NCBI GenBank assembly: GCA_017429205.1
Contig: JAFRPH010000016.1
Span: forward strand, 22,347 to 86,346
Direction: 5' to 3'
Source of the DNA: Bacteroidales bacterium
Lineage (GTDB): Bacteria; Bacteroidota; Bacteroidia; Bacteroidales; UBA932
DNA: 64,000 nt
Shown: in pieces, positions 32,392 through 40,873 of the stretch
How positions within the stretch are numbered: position 1 is the first letter of the stretch
Layout of the letters: each line of letters opens with the position of its first letter
Program-made: the position numbers and the translations under genes
The notes under the pieces: generated by a model
What the model was told of the DNA's origin: nothing
Databases searched by the model: none
What the model saw: the letters and a program-made list of their open reading frames with translations, nothing else

Positions 32392-33081
32392 TCAGAAGGG
32401 AATGTCTTCAACTGTCGTTGAGGGCGCTTCATAGGGGGGATTCAGCCGGTCAAGGGTCCATTCCAGACGTTCTTGAATGCATTCGATCTGATGCTTCATA
32501 CTGTCGATCAGGAAAGGAAGATACTTTTCCGGGTTGATTTCCGCCAACTTCTCGAGCATCACCTGATACGTCACGGGCTCGACATAAAACCGTTTGACTT
32601 CGCCCTCCTGAAGCCTGAAGATTGCCGCCCATTGGGAGGTCTGGTCCACCCCCTTGACGATGGACGCTTCGCAGTCGTAAAGGGGAAGGAGCTCACGGAA
32701 GAAGCAATCGTAATCCCTTTCGAGATTCCACTCTCCCAGATTTCCGTCTCCGGACCAGAAATGAAAAACCACGGTCAGCTCCTGATCTTTCTCCTGAATC
32801 TCGGACACGATAAGACCGTAGTCCTCGAAATACTCCGTGTAATCCTCGTCCACGGGCACGCCCTTGCGGGAAAGGGGAGCGCCGCCCTGGTTCAGAAGGT
32901 CCTGAAGCTGGAAGACGATTCCTTCGGCAGTAACTTTCCGGAGGATGGATTCACGGTCCTCGGTATCGTCGATGGCAATATCCGCCCCCAGGCTGCGGAG
33001 CCCGGCATTGAGCATTTTCACCAGATTGGCCTTGGGCCCCGTGACGGTTATCACGGTTGAAAAGTCGGTCTCGTTCATCAT
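32392..33081 (-). CDS. Unknown protein, island paralog family member 3
   Basis: A 229-residue acidic protein. It is the closest relative of 29813-30847 and matches it over nearly its whole length (DTEDRESILRKVTAEGIVFQLQDLLN, EYFEDYGLIVSEIQEKDQELT, LPLYDCEASIVKG, EKLAEINPEKYLPFLIDSMK). It lacks the extra C-terminal part of that paralog. Two ATG codons are adjacent (33081 and 33078); the first is used, and an upstream in-frame opening to 33177 has no family similarity. It heads a two-gene unit with 31644-32378. The function is unknown. The duplications around it suggest diversification by tandem copying. Confidence 0.7.
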   Translation of the reverse strand: MMNETDFSTVITVTGPKANLVKMLNAGLRSLGADIAIDDTEDRESILRKVTAEGIVFQLQDLLNQGGAPLSRKGVPVDEDYTEYFEDYGLIVSEIQEKDQELTVVFHFWSGDGNLGEWNLERDYDCFFRELLPLYDCEASIVKGVDQTSQWAAIFRLQEGEVKRFYVEPVTYQVMLEKLAEINPEKYLPFLIDSMKHQIECIQERLEWTLDRLNPPYEAPSTTVEDIPF

Positions 33082-33213
33082 AACACGAATTGTTATCTTT
33101 CGAATAGGCAATAGATCTTGTAGACGAGCAGGGCGGCGGCCGACATTGACAAAACTGTTTTTCTCGGTTCCTTCCATTGCTTTTGTCTATATATACCGGG
33201 AAAACGGAAAATG

Positions 33214-34401
33214 TTACGCCTGCGGAAGCACCTCCCGGCCATCTTTGTCAATAAAGCAGACCTGATCCTGCCTTCTGACCCTGGCCAGTCCCTCGTGGAA
33301 ATCCTCGGCACTATCATACATGCAAGGAATCACCTCATCTCCGTTCCTGTCGATATAGCCCCATTTCTTCTCTTTTCTCACCCGGGCCAGCCCCTCGTGG
33401 AAATCCGAGTAACTGTAGTATCGGGCCGGGAACAATTCGTGGCCTTTTTTATCAATATAGCCCCACATGCCGCCCCCGATGCCGTTATAAACACATGCGA
33501 TACCCTCGTGGAAATCAAAGGCTGATTCATATCCCAAGAGAATGACCTCGCGTCCTTTTATGTCGATAAACCCCCGTTTCCCACCTTTTTCCACCATAGC
33601 CAAACCATCGCTGAAACTGTTGACGTCGTCATATTGGCAAGCGACGACTATCCGTCCCGTTTCGTCGACAAATCCCCACTTGCCTCTCTTTTTTATCGGG
33701 AGCAACTCCTTATCCTGCTGCGGAAGGACGTCTGATTCTTCTTCCGGGCTGCCACCGGTTTTAAGATACCAGAATTCAAGTGCGTTCATCTCCCGGCCTG
33801 TTTTGTCCACCTTGACAGCCATCATGCCTTTGTGCACCGTAGCCCAGCCATGATCGAAGTCGTATGCAACGTCATATCTGCATGGAATCACTTCCCGTCC
33901 GGTTTTGTCGATAAAGCCCCATTTGCCGCCATCCTTGACGCGGGACAGACCTTCTTTAAATTCGGATACTTCCTGATATCTGCACGGTACGACTTCTTCT
34001 CGATTCTTGTTGATAAAGCCATATTTACCGAAACGGTTCACTATATAAAGCGCCGGTTCCCCCGACTCATCGGGGACACCCTGTTTCATTCTGTCATAAT
34101 CTGCATCTTTGATTTCCCGGAAAGTGGAGTCCAGCCAATAGAGACAGAAACCGTTGGATACCCACGCCCATCCTTTTTTGAAATCAGAGACCGTGTAGTA
34201 TTTGCATGGAACCACCTCCTTGCCATTCTCGTCTATATAACCCCATTTGCCGTTTCTCATCACCCTCGCCAGACCTTCCTGGAAATTGGCGGCATCCTCA
34301 TATTGGCAGGGAATGACTTCTTTGCCTTCCTGGTCTTTGAAGCCGTACTTTTTTTCTTTGCGATTGTAAAAACGCTTCAGTCCGTTTTTCTCGTTGTTCA
34401 T
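33214..34401 (-). CDS. WG-repeat protein
   Basis: A 395-residue protein made almost wholly of WG beta-repeats (KWGYIDENGKEVVPCKY, KYGFINKNREEVVPCRY, KWGFIDKTGREVIPCRY, KWGFVDETGRIVVACQY, KWGYIDRNGDEVIPCMY). At least nine units are spaced 35-60 residues apart and separated by F.EGLARV-type connectors. There is no signal peptide, so it is probably cytoplasmic. WG repeats are thought to be protein-binding scaffolds and have no enzyme activity. It follows the ion-channel gene by 10 bases on the same strand, so it may bind or regulate the channel; that is inference from position. Confidence 0.85.
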   Translation of the reverse strand: MNNEKNGLKRFYNRKEKKYGFKDQEGKEVIPCQYEDAANFQEGLARVMRNGKWGYIDENGKEVVPCKYYTVSDFKKGWAWVSNGFCLYWLDSTFREIKDADYDRMKQGVPDESGEPALYIVNRFGKYGFINKNREEVVPCRYQEVSEFKEGLSRVKDGGKWGFIDKTGREVIPCRYDVAYDFDHGWATVHKGMMAVKVDKTGREMNALEFWYLKTGGSPEEESDVLPQQDKELLPIKKRGKWGFVDETGRIVVACQYDDVNSFSDGLAMVEKGGKRGFIDIKGREVILLGYESAFDFHEGIACVYNGIGGGMWGYIDKKGHELFPARYYSYSDFHEGLARVRKEKKWGYIDRNGDEVIPCMYDSAEDFHEGLARVRRQDQVCFIDKDGREVLPQA

Positions 34402-34411
34402 ACGTCAGTCA

Positions 34412-36262
34412 TTATTTGTTCTCGTCTGAATTGCGGTCGGGATAGCCGAAGCCGGGCTTGCTCAATTCATTGTCGACATCCTCCTTGCGGGGACCGCGGC
34501 CGTTGTCGAAAAAGGCGCTGATGAGTTTTGCCATTTCATAATCGATGGCCAGTTTGGCCGTGTTGAAGTTGACCATTTCAGAGGAGGATCGCAGTACAAA
34601 AACATTCGCATTCGGGTTGATCTTCTCGTTGCGAATCCTGTAACCCAGATTCTTTTGAGACAGAGGGTATCTCGTCGACGAGCCGTTTGTCTCCAATTCA
34701 AACGCCTCCTTCATTCTTCGGGTGAATTCATCCTTGAACCGACCATAGGTTTCTTGGTCGTCCACGGTGGATTTTGAACCGTCTTTCCGTGCATCGGAAA
34801 AATGGAAGTCCGTCGGATTGTTGGAATTCTTCATCTGGCTGACCATGATAATCACCCATTCCGACTGGGTAGATACCTCTTTCAGGTCTTCCAGGAATTC
34901 ATCTCGGTTCTTTTTCTTTTTTTCAAGCGTTTCAATGGCTTCCTTGTAATCCGGATCGCTTTCTTTGTAGTCATTGCATCTTTTACCATTGAAAAGCGGT
35001 TCCTGCGACCAATCCAGGAAAGAATCGGGTTCGCTTTCATCGACTTCGAACTCCTTGCTCAAATAGTTGAAACCGCCGAAAAGCGCGAGATAATATGTGA
35101 ACCAGCCGATGCCCACACCCCGGTAACTGGTGGGACATACAATGGTCACTTTGGATTGCCGGGGAATATAGCATCCATATTTCCTGTCTCCCACGGGTAC
35201 GTGTTCCACAATCAGCCGATCTGCAGCCATATCTTCCTGAGTCACTGCCGCGGCAAGATTCTTCAGTCGGAACTCGGGGAACTCCTTGCAGGTGTCGATG
35301 ATGTCCTCCATCGTCATCCCCAGCCGCACCTGCAACAGCGCGGTGGCTTTTCGCTGAGGGACGATGTAAACGGTCTTGAAGCGCTCGTCAACGCTTTCCT
35401 CCTGCTTGTCCAGATGCTCCCGGAATGTCTTGGGGCTGAAGCGGCGGAAGGTTTTCCTGAGGCTCTTCCTGAAGTCGTTGAGTTCGGTGGTGCGCGAATC
35501 CTTTTCCACAGCTTCGGCGAATCCTGCGCTCAGAAGGCCGATGGGGACAGCAAAAATGGCGATGCCCATCACGCCCACCAGGAAGGCGATGATCTGACCG
35601 GCCGTCGTTGCCAGGGGAGTGTCGGCGATCTTTCCGGGGTCGCCGATATACTTGGCGAAAGCCCAGACGATGGACTTCCATCCGTTGCCCACCATTTCCG
35701 GATTGGCGTTGTGCTCCACCAGGTACAAGATGAAGGACAGGACGACGGTGACGACCGTCAAAAACTCCAGCGACACCAGCAGCTCGCGTTTTTTGCTGCT
35801 GAAGGCCTCTCCCAGGAAGCGGAAAGCCTTCATGTAGCGAAACAGGCGGAACAGACGCATCACTCGCAGCACCCGGAACGCCCGCAACAGCAGGAGAGAA
35901 GGGAAGAGGTAACCCAGCCACAAGGGATAGGTGGCCAGCAAGTCGATGAGTCCATAAAACGAGAAACAGTACCGGACACGGCCCCGGAAGCCGCCGTATT
36001 TCTCTTTGTCAATCCGGTCGGCCGCCCAGATGCGCAGGGACACCTCGATCGTGAAGAAAATCTGCACGAAAAGGTCGAAAACCCGGAGCGCCTTCTCCCA
36101 AGCGGGAGAAAGGGGGAACGTAGAGAGGAACACCGACACCGTACTCAGGACAATCACCAGAATGATGGCGATGTCCACATAATTGTTCCACTTCAGCGGC
36201 CGGGTCCGCAGGTCATCGTCGAAGACCAGCGCCAGTTTCTCTTTGAAATCTTCGGTTTTCAT
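34412..36262 (-). CDS. Voltage-sensor ion channel with atypical pore and large cytosolic domain
   Basis: A 616-residue protein. Residues 28-250 form a six-helix channel unit. S4 (about 123-147) has arginines every third residue (LLLLRAFRVLRVMRLFRLFRYMKAF), the classic voltage-sensor pattern. The pore region (195-245) should hold TVGYGD but reads IVWAFAKYIGDPGKIADTPLATTAG, so the canonical potassium filter is absent. The last helix is FLVGVMGIAIFAVPIGLLSAGF. Residues 255-616 are a large charged cytoplasmic part with no domain that I recognise. The ATG at 36262 is used; another is at 36271. It is followed by the WG-repeat gene, probably in one operon. Confidence 0.75.
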   Translation of the reverse strand: MKTEDFKEKLALVFDDDLRTRPLKWNNYVDIAIILVIVLSTVSVFLSTFPLSPAWEKALRVFDLFVQIFFTIEVSLRIWAADRIDKEKYGGFRGRVRYCFSFYGLIDLLATYPLWLGYLFPSLLLLRAFRVLRVMRLFRLFRYMKAFRFLGEAFSSKKRELLVSLEFLTVVTVVLSFILYLVEHNANPEMVGNGWKSIVWAFAKYIGDPGKIADTPLATTAGQIIAFLVGVMGIAIFAVPIGLLSAGFAEAVEKDSRTTELNDFRKSLRKTFRRFSPKTFREHLDKQEESVDERFKTVYIVPQRKATALLQVRLGMTMEDIIDTCKEFPEFRLKNLAAAVTQEDMAADRLIVEHVPVGDRKYGCYIPRQSKVTIVCPTSYRGVGIGWFTYYLALFGGFNYLSKEFEVDESEPDSFLDWSQEPLFNGKRCNDYKESDPDYKEAIETLEKKKKNRDEFLEDLKEVSTQSEWVIIMVSQMKNSNNPTDFHFSDARKDGSKSTVDDQETYGRFKDEFTRRMKEAFELETNGSSTRYPLSQKNLGYRIRNEKINPNANVFVLRSSSEMVNFNTAKLAIDYEMAKLISAFFDNGRGPRKEDVDNELSKPGFGYPDRNSDENK

Positions 36263-36459
36263 CACTATCATCAACAAGACATCCTTTGAATCCTGAAAGC
36301 CTTTTCCGATGGCATCCGCTATACATTTCAACTAAATCGACCTTCCTTTACAAACAACTCCGCCAGAGGATAACTGCCAGCGGAGCCGTCATTGATACAG
36401 TCAATACTGAAACTATACCAAGTATGTAAATGGCGGCGAAACAGTATAATACAAAACGA

Positions 36460-36678
36460 TTAATATAACAACCGACCTACACGATGGGCTGACAGTTCTT
36501 CTTGAGCACATTTGTCACACAGTGACACCAATGGGAGCTCCTTAGAATCAGCAAACTTGTAACGCACGCTTCCGTTAATACTATAGACACCACTCCATGC
36601 TGCGCGAATAAAAGACTTTCCACATTTTGCACAAATATCTTTTTGTGGCGAATTGTGCTCAGGGTTCGTTGTTAACAT
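36460..36678 (-). CDS. Small two-CxxC protein (zinc-ribbon-like)
   Basis: A 72-residue protein with two CxxC pairs, ICAKCGKSF (residues 15-23) and SLCDKCAQEEL (about 52-62). The spacing suits a zinc ribbon. The middle holds YSINGSVRYKFADSKELPLVSL with beta-strand character. It has no signal peptide. It stands alone in A/T-rich DNA between the channel gene and a leucine-rich-repeat gene. It could be a small DNA- or protein-binding protein; no closer function is recognised. A TATCTTTA sequence lies about 60 bases upstream as a weak promoter candidate. Confidence 0.5.
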   Translation of the reverse strand: MLTTNPEHNSPQKDICAKCGKSFIRAAWSGVYSINGSVRYKFADSKELPLVSLCDKCAQEELSAHRVGRLLY

Positions 36679-36903
36679 ATTTTATAAATCAGACTTGGTT
36701 ATCGTCGCATACACCTGTATGCTTATGGCCCCTAAAGATACAAAAAAAAACTACAAAGAATTCAGCAAATCAGCCTTGCACAGGAACAAATCTTCCTTAC
36801 GGAAGGAGTCGATCTTCTTCTTGTCCTGGTCTGAACTATGTGTATCAGCATACTTGGTCTTGGTTTCCATCGTCAGATGAGTGTATTGATTGTTTCAGTG
36901 ATA

Positions 36904-37716
36904 TCATTCTTCGACGATGCGCTTGAACTGCTTGAAGAACAGGTTCTTGCCATACGCCTTCGTGGCTCCCTCCGGGACGTGGAGGGTGATCTTCCCGAGA
37001 TCGACACGGGACAGGACCTCGTCCTTCAGGTCGGCAAAATCGTCCGGATTCGCAGAAACAAGGTACATGTCTTCGAGCGGGCAGTGGGCGAATGCCTTAG
37101 GGCCGATGCTTTTGACGCTTGCCGGAATATGGACCGACTTCAAATTCGGACAATCGAAGAACGAATAGTTTCCGATGCGGGTCAAACCCTCGGGCAACTC
37201 GACTTCCTCGAAGTCTGCAAACTGCCAGAACCGGTTGTCCGGAATCTCGGTGATGCCCTTGGAAAAAGAACAAATGCCATCAGAGATTTCGAACAGTTCC
37301 TTGATCTTCAGGGTGATACCGCTTTCGCTCGTGCAGGTTTCAAACTTGAAACCGATCCTCTCGAGGAATTCCGGGATATGCTCCTTGAGGTCTTCGTAAG
37401 TATCCTTGTCGAACTTGAGCTTCTTGCTGGAAGGGTTCTTCATATCCGCATCGATCTCGATGGAATGGTCGGCATCGGAAAAGCGGAGCCCGTACCACTT
37501 TTCACTGCGTCTCTTCCAGATTACCCAATCCTTGGGGGAAGTCTTGCCCTTGACCTTGCGAGTCGTTTTCCGGATGGCAAAATGCCCATAACCGCTGTCA
37601 TGGCAGGCATTGACGATGACCCCCTTGTACTTTTCTCTGAATCCCGGATTAAACCCTTCCTCGAAGTAGGCCGCGTACGGGCTCACCATGCAATCAGTAA
37701 ATCGAAAATCAGCCAT
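36904..37716 (-). CDS. Cytoplasmic leucine-rich-repeat protein of unknown function
   Basis: A 270-residue protein without a signal peptide. Residues 1-140 are a domain that I do not recognise (FREKYKGVIVNACHDSGYGHFAI, KWYGLRFSDADHSIEIDADM). Residues about 150-255 are BspA-type leucine-rich repeats (ITEIPDNRFWQFADFEEVELPEG, IGNYSFFDCPNLKSVHIP, IGPKAFAHCPLEDMYL) that end in the BspA-like LHVPEGATKAYGKN. The N-terminal domain is not the one shared by the four island paralogs. It is followed upstream by 37728-38150 on the same strand, 11 bases away, so they may form an operon. Confidence 0.7.
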   Translation of the reverse strand: MADFRFTDCMVSPYAAYFEEGFNPGFREKYKGVIVNACHDSGYGHFAIRKTTRKVKGKTSPKDWVIWKRRSEKWYGLRFSDADHSIEIDADMKNPSSKKLKFDKDTYEDLKEHIPEFLERIGFKFETCTSESGITLKIKELFEISDGICSFSKGITEIPDNRFWQFADFEEVELPEGLTRIGNYSFFDCPNLKSVHIPASVKSIGPKAFAHCPLEDMYLVSANPDDFADLKDEVLSRVDLGKITLHVPEGATKAYGKNLFFKQFKRIVEE

Positions 37717-37727
37717 TGTTCTGTCGT

Positions 37728-38150
37728 TTATCGTTTCTCCTGTGCTTCTTTTGTCACCGCCTCGATTTCTGCGATCATCTTGCGCTTTCCGGCTTCCACC
37801 ATGATGTCATCGATGACCGCGTCGAAGTTTGTCAGAACCTTTTCAATATCCAGATACTTCGACGGAACATCGCTCTCCCTGGGCTCCACACGGACCTTCC
37901 GGCAGTATCCGTAGGTATAGCGGTGAACATAGTGTCCGCTTACAGTCCCGTTGCGTTTCAGATGCTCAAAAAGGACGTGTTTCATCTCTGACTTCACCTT
38001 TCGGACAAGGATTCCCCTTGTCGCCTCTGACGATACCCCTTCGGAGAGGGAGGAGCAGGCGGATCTCACGAAATCTTCCCGCTCCCGATTGAGAAGTTCC
38101 AGCGCCTCCGCTGCGTATTCTTCCTGGTCGATTCTTCTGATTTCTGACAT
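37728..38150 (-). CDS. Hypothetical helical protein
   Basis: A 140-residue, highly charged, mostly helical protein. It starts MSEIRRIDQEEYAAEALELLNREREDF and ends in MIAEIEAVTKEAQEKR. There is a short aromatic segment in the middle (GHYVHRYTYGYCRKVRV). It has no signal peptide, membrane helix or recognised motif. It lies 11 bases upstream of the leucine-rich-repeat gene and is probably the first gene of that unit. No function can be assigned. Confidence 0.6.
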   Translation of the reverse strand: MSEIRRIDQEEYAAEALELLNREREDFVRSACSSLSEGVSSEATRGILVRKVKSEMKHVLFEHLKRNGTVSGHYVHRYTYGYCRKVRVEPRESDVPSKYLDIEKVLTNFDAVIDDIMVEAGKRKMIAEIEAVTKEAQEKR

Positions 38151-38306
38151 GTTTTTTCGCTTTCCAATCCATTATACCCTCCATTTCCGTGAATGTTACT
38201 CATTTTCTGAAAAAAAGATTGAATATGAGGTTCTCGTTGGAAAGTATGGCCCCAGGCCAGTTGATTGTATGACAACACCTCGAAGCAGATGACCCGATAG
38301 GAGTAC

Positions 38307-38459
38307 ATGGGCTTCGAGGTGGAGTATACTGCCGATGGTGGCGCTTATGTTTCTTATGTCTTGCCGCGCAAACGCAGAGACATCGTCGTCACTAAGTGGT
38401 ATGACGACGGGCCGTGGCGGAAGACGCTGAAGTGGGACGGGAGGCGGTTCGCGTATTGA
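38307..38459 (+). CDS. Small basic ORF (50 residues), possible gene remnant
   Basis: An open frame from ATG at 38307 to TGA at 38457-38459, preceded by AGGAG at a suitable distance. The product (start MGFEVEYTADGGAYVSYVLP, end LKWDGRRFAY) is basic and shows normal wobble bias for this genome. It ends one base before the convergent threonine aldolase stop. It may be a real small protein or the tail of a decayed gene; the A/T-rich DNA upstream shows no extension of the frame. Confidence 0.4.
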   Translation: MGFEVEYTADGGAYVSYVLPRKRRDIVVTKWYDDGPWRKTLKWDGRRFAY

Positions 38460-39482
38460 TTAGAGCAGATCTTTGAGCTGCTGGATCTTTTCCGAGGTCG
38501 TGGCCCAGCTGGTGGCGAAGCGGACGACGGTGTGATCCGCGTCGTAGGGCTCCCAGATGTCGAAGCCGACTTGGGAGGAGAGGGCTTCCATATAGGAGTT
38601 TTCCAGGATAACAAATTGCTGATTGGTCGGCGTTTCGAGGAAGAAGGGGATGCCCTTTTCCTTGAGGACGGCGACCATTTCTTGTGCGCGGTCGATGGCA
38701 TTGGCGGCGATGCGGCCGTAGAGGTTGTCCGTAAAGAGGGTGTCGAACTGGACGCCGAGGAGGCGGCCCTTCGCGAGGAGGGCGCCGTGCTGCTTGATGG
38801 TGGTGAAGAAGTGCTTCGGGGCTTTCTTCGTGAAGACGACGGCTTCGCCGCAGAGGGCGCCGACCTTGGTTCCGCCGATGTAGAAGACGTCGCAGAGGCC
38901 GGCCAGGTCCGCCAGGGTGAAGTCGCAGGCGGGGCTGGCGAGGGCGTAGCCCAGGCGGGCGCCGTCGACGAACAGCGGCAGGCCGTACTTATGGGCAATT
39001 GCTTGAAGTTCAGCGAGTTCAGCACGGGTGTAGATGGTGCCGTATTCCGTGGACAGGGAGATGTACACGAGGCCCGGCCATACCATGTGGTCCTTGTTCG
39101 GATCGGCAGCGGAGGCGGCGAGGAAGGCTTCCAGTTCGCCCGCGTCCATCTTTCCGTGATGCTGGGGGAGGGTCAGGACCTTATGCCCGGTGTACTCGAC
39201 GGCGCCCGCCTCATGGACATTGATATGGGCGGTCTGGACAGAGACTGCGCCTTCATAGTCCGCCAGCATCGCGGCAATGACGGTCGCATTGGTCTGGGTG
39301 CCGCCCACGAGGAGATGGACCTCGCCCTCCGGGCAGTTGCAAGCCTCGAGGATCTTCCGCTTCGCGCTCCGGGTGTACGGATCGTTGCCGTAGCCGTCCA
39401 GCTGTTCGAAGTTGGTCTCGGTGAGCCGCTTGAGAATCTCCGGATGGGCCCCTTCCGCGTAATCGCATCTGAATGAAAGCAT
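38460..39482 (-). CDS. Low-specificity L-threonine aldolase
   Basis: A 340-residue PLP enzyme that splits L-threonine or L-allo-threonine to glycine and acetaldehyde. It starts MLSFRCDYAEGAHPEIL. The family segment LDGYGNDPYTRSAKRKI follows, then LVGGTQTNATVIAAML, FVDGARLGYAL (PLP-contact Asp/Arg), and the PLP lysine in VFYIGGTKVGALCGEA. Glycine made here could feed the gcv system encoded 10 kb away. It is 19 bases after hisIE on the same strand, so it may be the last gene of the his transcript. A longer opening upstream overlaps hisIE out of family and is not used. Confidence 0.92.
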   Translation of the reverse strand: MLSFRCDYAEGAHPEILKRLTETNFEQLDGYGNDPYTRSAKRKILEACNCPEGEVHLLVGGTQTNATVIAAMLADYEGAVSVQTAHINVHEAGAVEYTGHKVLTLPQHHGKMDAGELEAFLAASAADPNKDHMVWPGLVYISLSTEYGTIYTRAELAELQAIAHKYGLPLFVDGARLGYALASPACDFTLADLAGLCDVFYIGGTKVGALCGEAVVFTKKAPKHFFTTIKQHGALLAKGRLLGVQFDTLFTDNLYGRIAANAIDRAQEMVAVLKEKGIPFFLETPTNQQFVILENSYMEALSSQVGFDIWEPYDADHTVVRFATSWATTSEKIQQLKDLL

Positions 39483-39501
39483 CTCGTGAAGTATCAATGA
39501 A

Positions 39502-40101
39502 TTATCTGTGTCTGAGCGCCAGCTCCCGCTCGATGTCCTCGACGGTGCAGCCCATCGACTCCAGCAGGACCAGCAGGTGGTAGGCGAGGTCGGAGGTCTC
39601 GTAGATGAAGCGGTCGCGGTTGCCGTCAACGGCCTCGATGACCATTTCCGTGGCCTCTTCGCCCACTTTCTTGGCGATGGCTTTGGGGCCCTTGATGAAG
39701 AGCTTCGTGGTATAGGAACCGTCCGGCATCTGCGCGTGGCGGCCCTGGATGAGCTTCGAGAGGGAGCGGATGAAGCCCTCGTCCTCCGGCGTGTCGAAGC
39801 AGGCCGTCGTCCCGCGGTGGCAGGTCGGGCCGGCCGGATCGGCCTGGATGAGGAGGGTGTCGCCGTCGCAGTCGATGAACATCTTCTTGACGGTCAGGAA
39901 GTTGCCGCTTGTTTCGCCCTTGGTCCATAGGCGCTGTTTAGACCGCGAGAAGAACGTGACGCGCCCTTCCTCGACGGTCTTGTCGAAGGCGGCGCGGTCC
40001 ATATAGCCGAGCATCAGGACCTTGAGCGTGGTGGCGTCCTGGATGATGACGGGGAGGAGTCCGTCCCCGGTCTTGCTGAGGTTGAAATCGTCGAATGTCA
40101 T
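39502..40101 (-). CDS. hisIE: Bifunctional PR-AMP cyclohydrolase / PR-ATP pyrophosphatase
   Basis: A 199-residue fusion for histidine steps 2 and 3. The HisI part (1-105) has the zinc/magnesium motif FIDCDGDTLLIQADPAGPTCHRGTTACF (split as CDGDTLL and CHRGTTACF). The HisE part (about 110-199) has the MazG-like IKGPKAIAKKVGEEATEMVIEA and YETSDLAYHLLVLLE. Length is normal for the fused form. It follows hisF by 13 bases. The ATG of MTFDDFNLSKTGDGLLP is chosen. Confidence 0.95.
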   Translation of the reverse strand: MTFDDFNLSKTGDGLLPVIIQDATTLKVLMLGYMDRAAFDKTVEEGRVTFFSRSKQRLWTKGETSGNFLTVKKMFIDCDGDTLLIQADPAGPTCHRGTTACFDTPEDEGFIRSLSKLIQGRHAQMPDGSYTTKLFIKGPKAIAKKVGEEATEMVIEAVDGNRDRFIYETSDLAYHLLVLLESMGCTVEDIERELALRHR

Positions 40102-40114
40102 GACTGTCAATCTT

Positions 40115-40873
40115 TTATAAGCGAACGGGGATTCCGGCTTCGGCGAGCTGGCGCTTGACTTCCGCCACGGTGTACTGCCCATAGTGGAAGATGCTGGCGG
40201 CGAGGGCCGCATCGGCCTTGCCCTCAGTGAGGACGGCGGCGATGTCCGCCACGCTGCCGGCGCCGCCCGACGCGATGACGGGTATGGCCAGGGAGTCGGA
40301 CAGGGCTGCGTAAACGTCGCAGGGATAGCCGTTCCGGGTGCCGTCGTGGTCCATCGACGTAAACAGGATCTCGCCGGCGCCGCGCTCATCGGCCTCCTTG
40401 GCCCAGGAGAAGAGCTCCTTGTCGGAAGGACGGCTTCCGCCGTGCGTCGTCGCGTGCCAGAGGCCGTCCGGGCACGATTTCGCGTCGATCGCCACTACGA
40501 CGAACTGCCGGCCGTACTTGGCGGCGATCTCGCCGATGAGCTCCGGTCGGGCGATGGCGGCGCTGTTCAGGGTGATCTTGTCGGCCCCGGCGTCCAGCAG
40601 GCGAGATGCGTCGTCCAGGCTCCGGATGCCGCCGCCCACGGTGAAGGGGATGTTGACGGCCTCGCCGACCCGGGCGACCAGTTCCGCGAAGGTCTTCCGG
40701 CCTTCCAGCGTGGCGCTGATGTCCAGGTACACGAGCTCGTCGGCCCCTTCCAGGGCATAGCGGCGGCCGAGTTCCACGGCGTCGCCCACGTCCTGCAGGC
40801 CCAGGAAGTTGATTCCTTTCACCACGCGGCCGTCCTTGACGTCCAAGCAGGGGATTATCCGTTTTGCAAGCAT
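40115..40873 (-). CDS. hisF: Imidazole glycerol phosphate synthase, cyclase subunit
   Basis: A 252-residue (beta/alpha)8 barrel. The catalytic Asp near the N-terminus is in IIPCLDVKDGRVVKGINF, and the second is in FVVVAIDAKSCPDG. Phosphate-binding motifs include TVGGGIRSLDDA and VIASGGAGSVADIA. With HisH it makes imidazole glycerol phosphate and AICAR. It overlaps the hisA end by 19 bases. Confidence 0.96.
   Translation of the reverse strand: MLAKRIIPCLDVKDGRVVKGINFLGLQDVGDAVELGRRYALEGADELVYLDISATLEGRKTFAELVARVGEAVNIPFTVGGGIRSLDDASRLLDAGADKITLNSAAIARPELIGEIAAKYGRQFVVVAIDAKSCPDGLWHATTHGGSRPSDKELFSWAKEADERGAGEILFTSMDHDGTRNGYPCDVYAALSDSLAIPVIASGGAGSVADIAAVLTEGKADAALAASIFHYGQYTVAEVKRQLAEAGIPVRL

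Noticed and set aside
36751..36870. A 39-codon minus-strand frame (start METKTKYADTHSS) in an A/T-rich gap
   Set aside because: It has a clean start and stop but no ribosome-binding site, promoter or recognisable family; the length is within chance expectation for this A/T-rich stretch.
28755..38459. The accessory region as an integrated prophage or conjugative element
   Set aside because: No integrase, transposase, capsid, relaxase or attachment-site duplication was found; only duplicated genes and lower GC support foreign origin.
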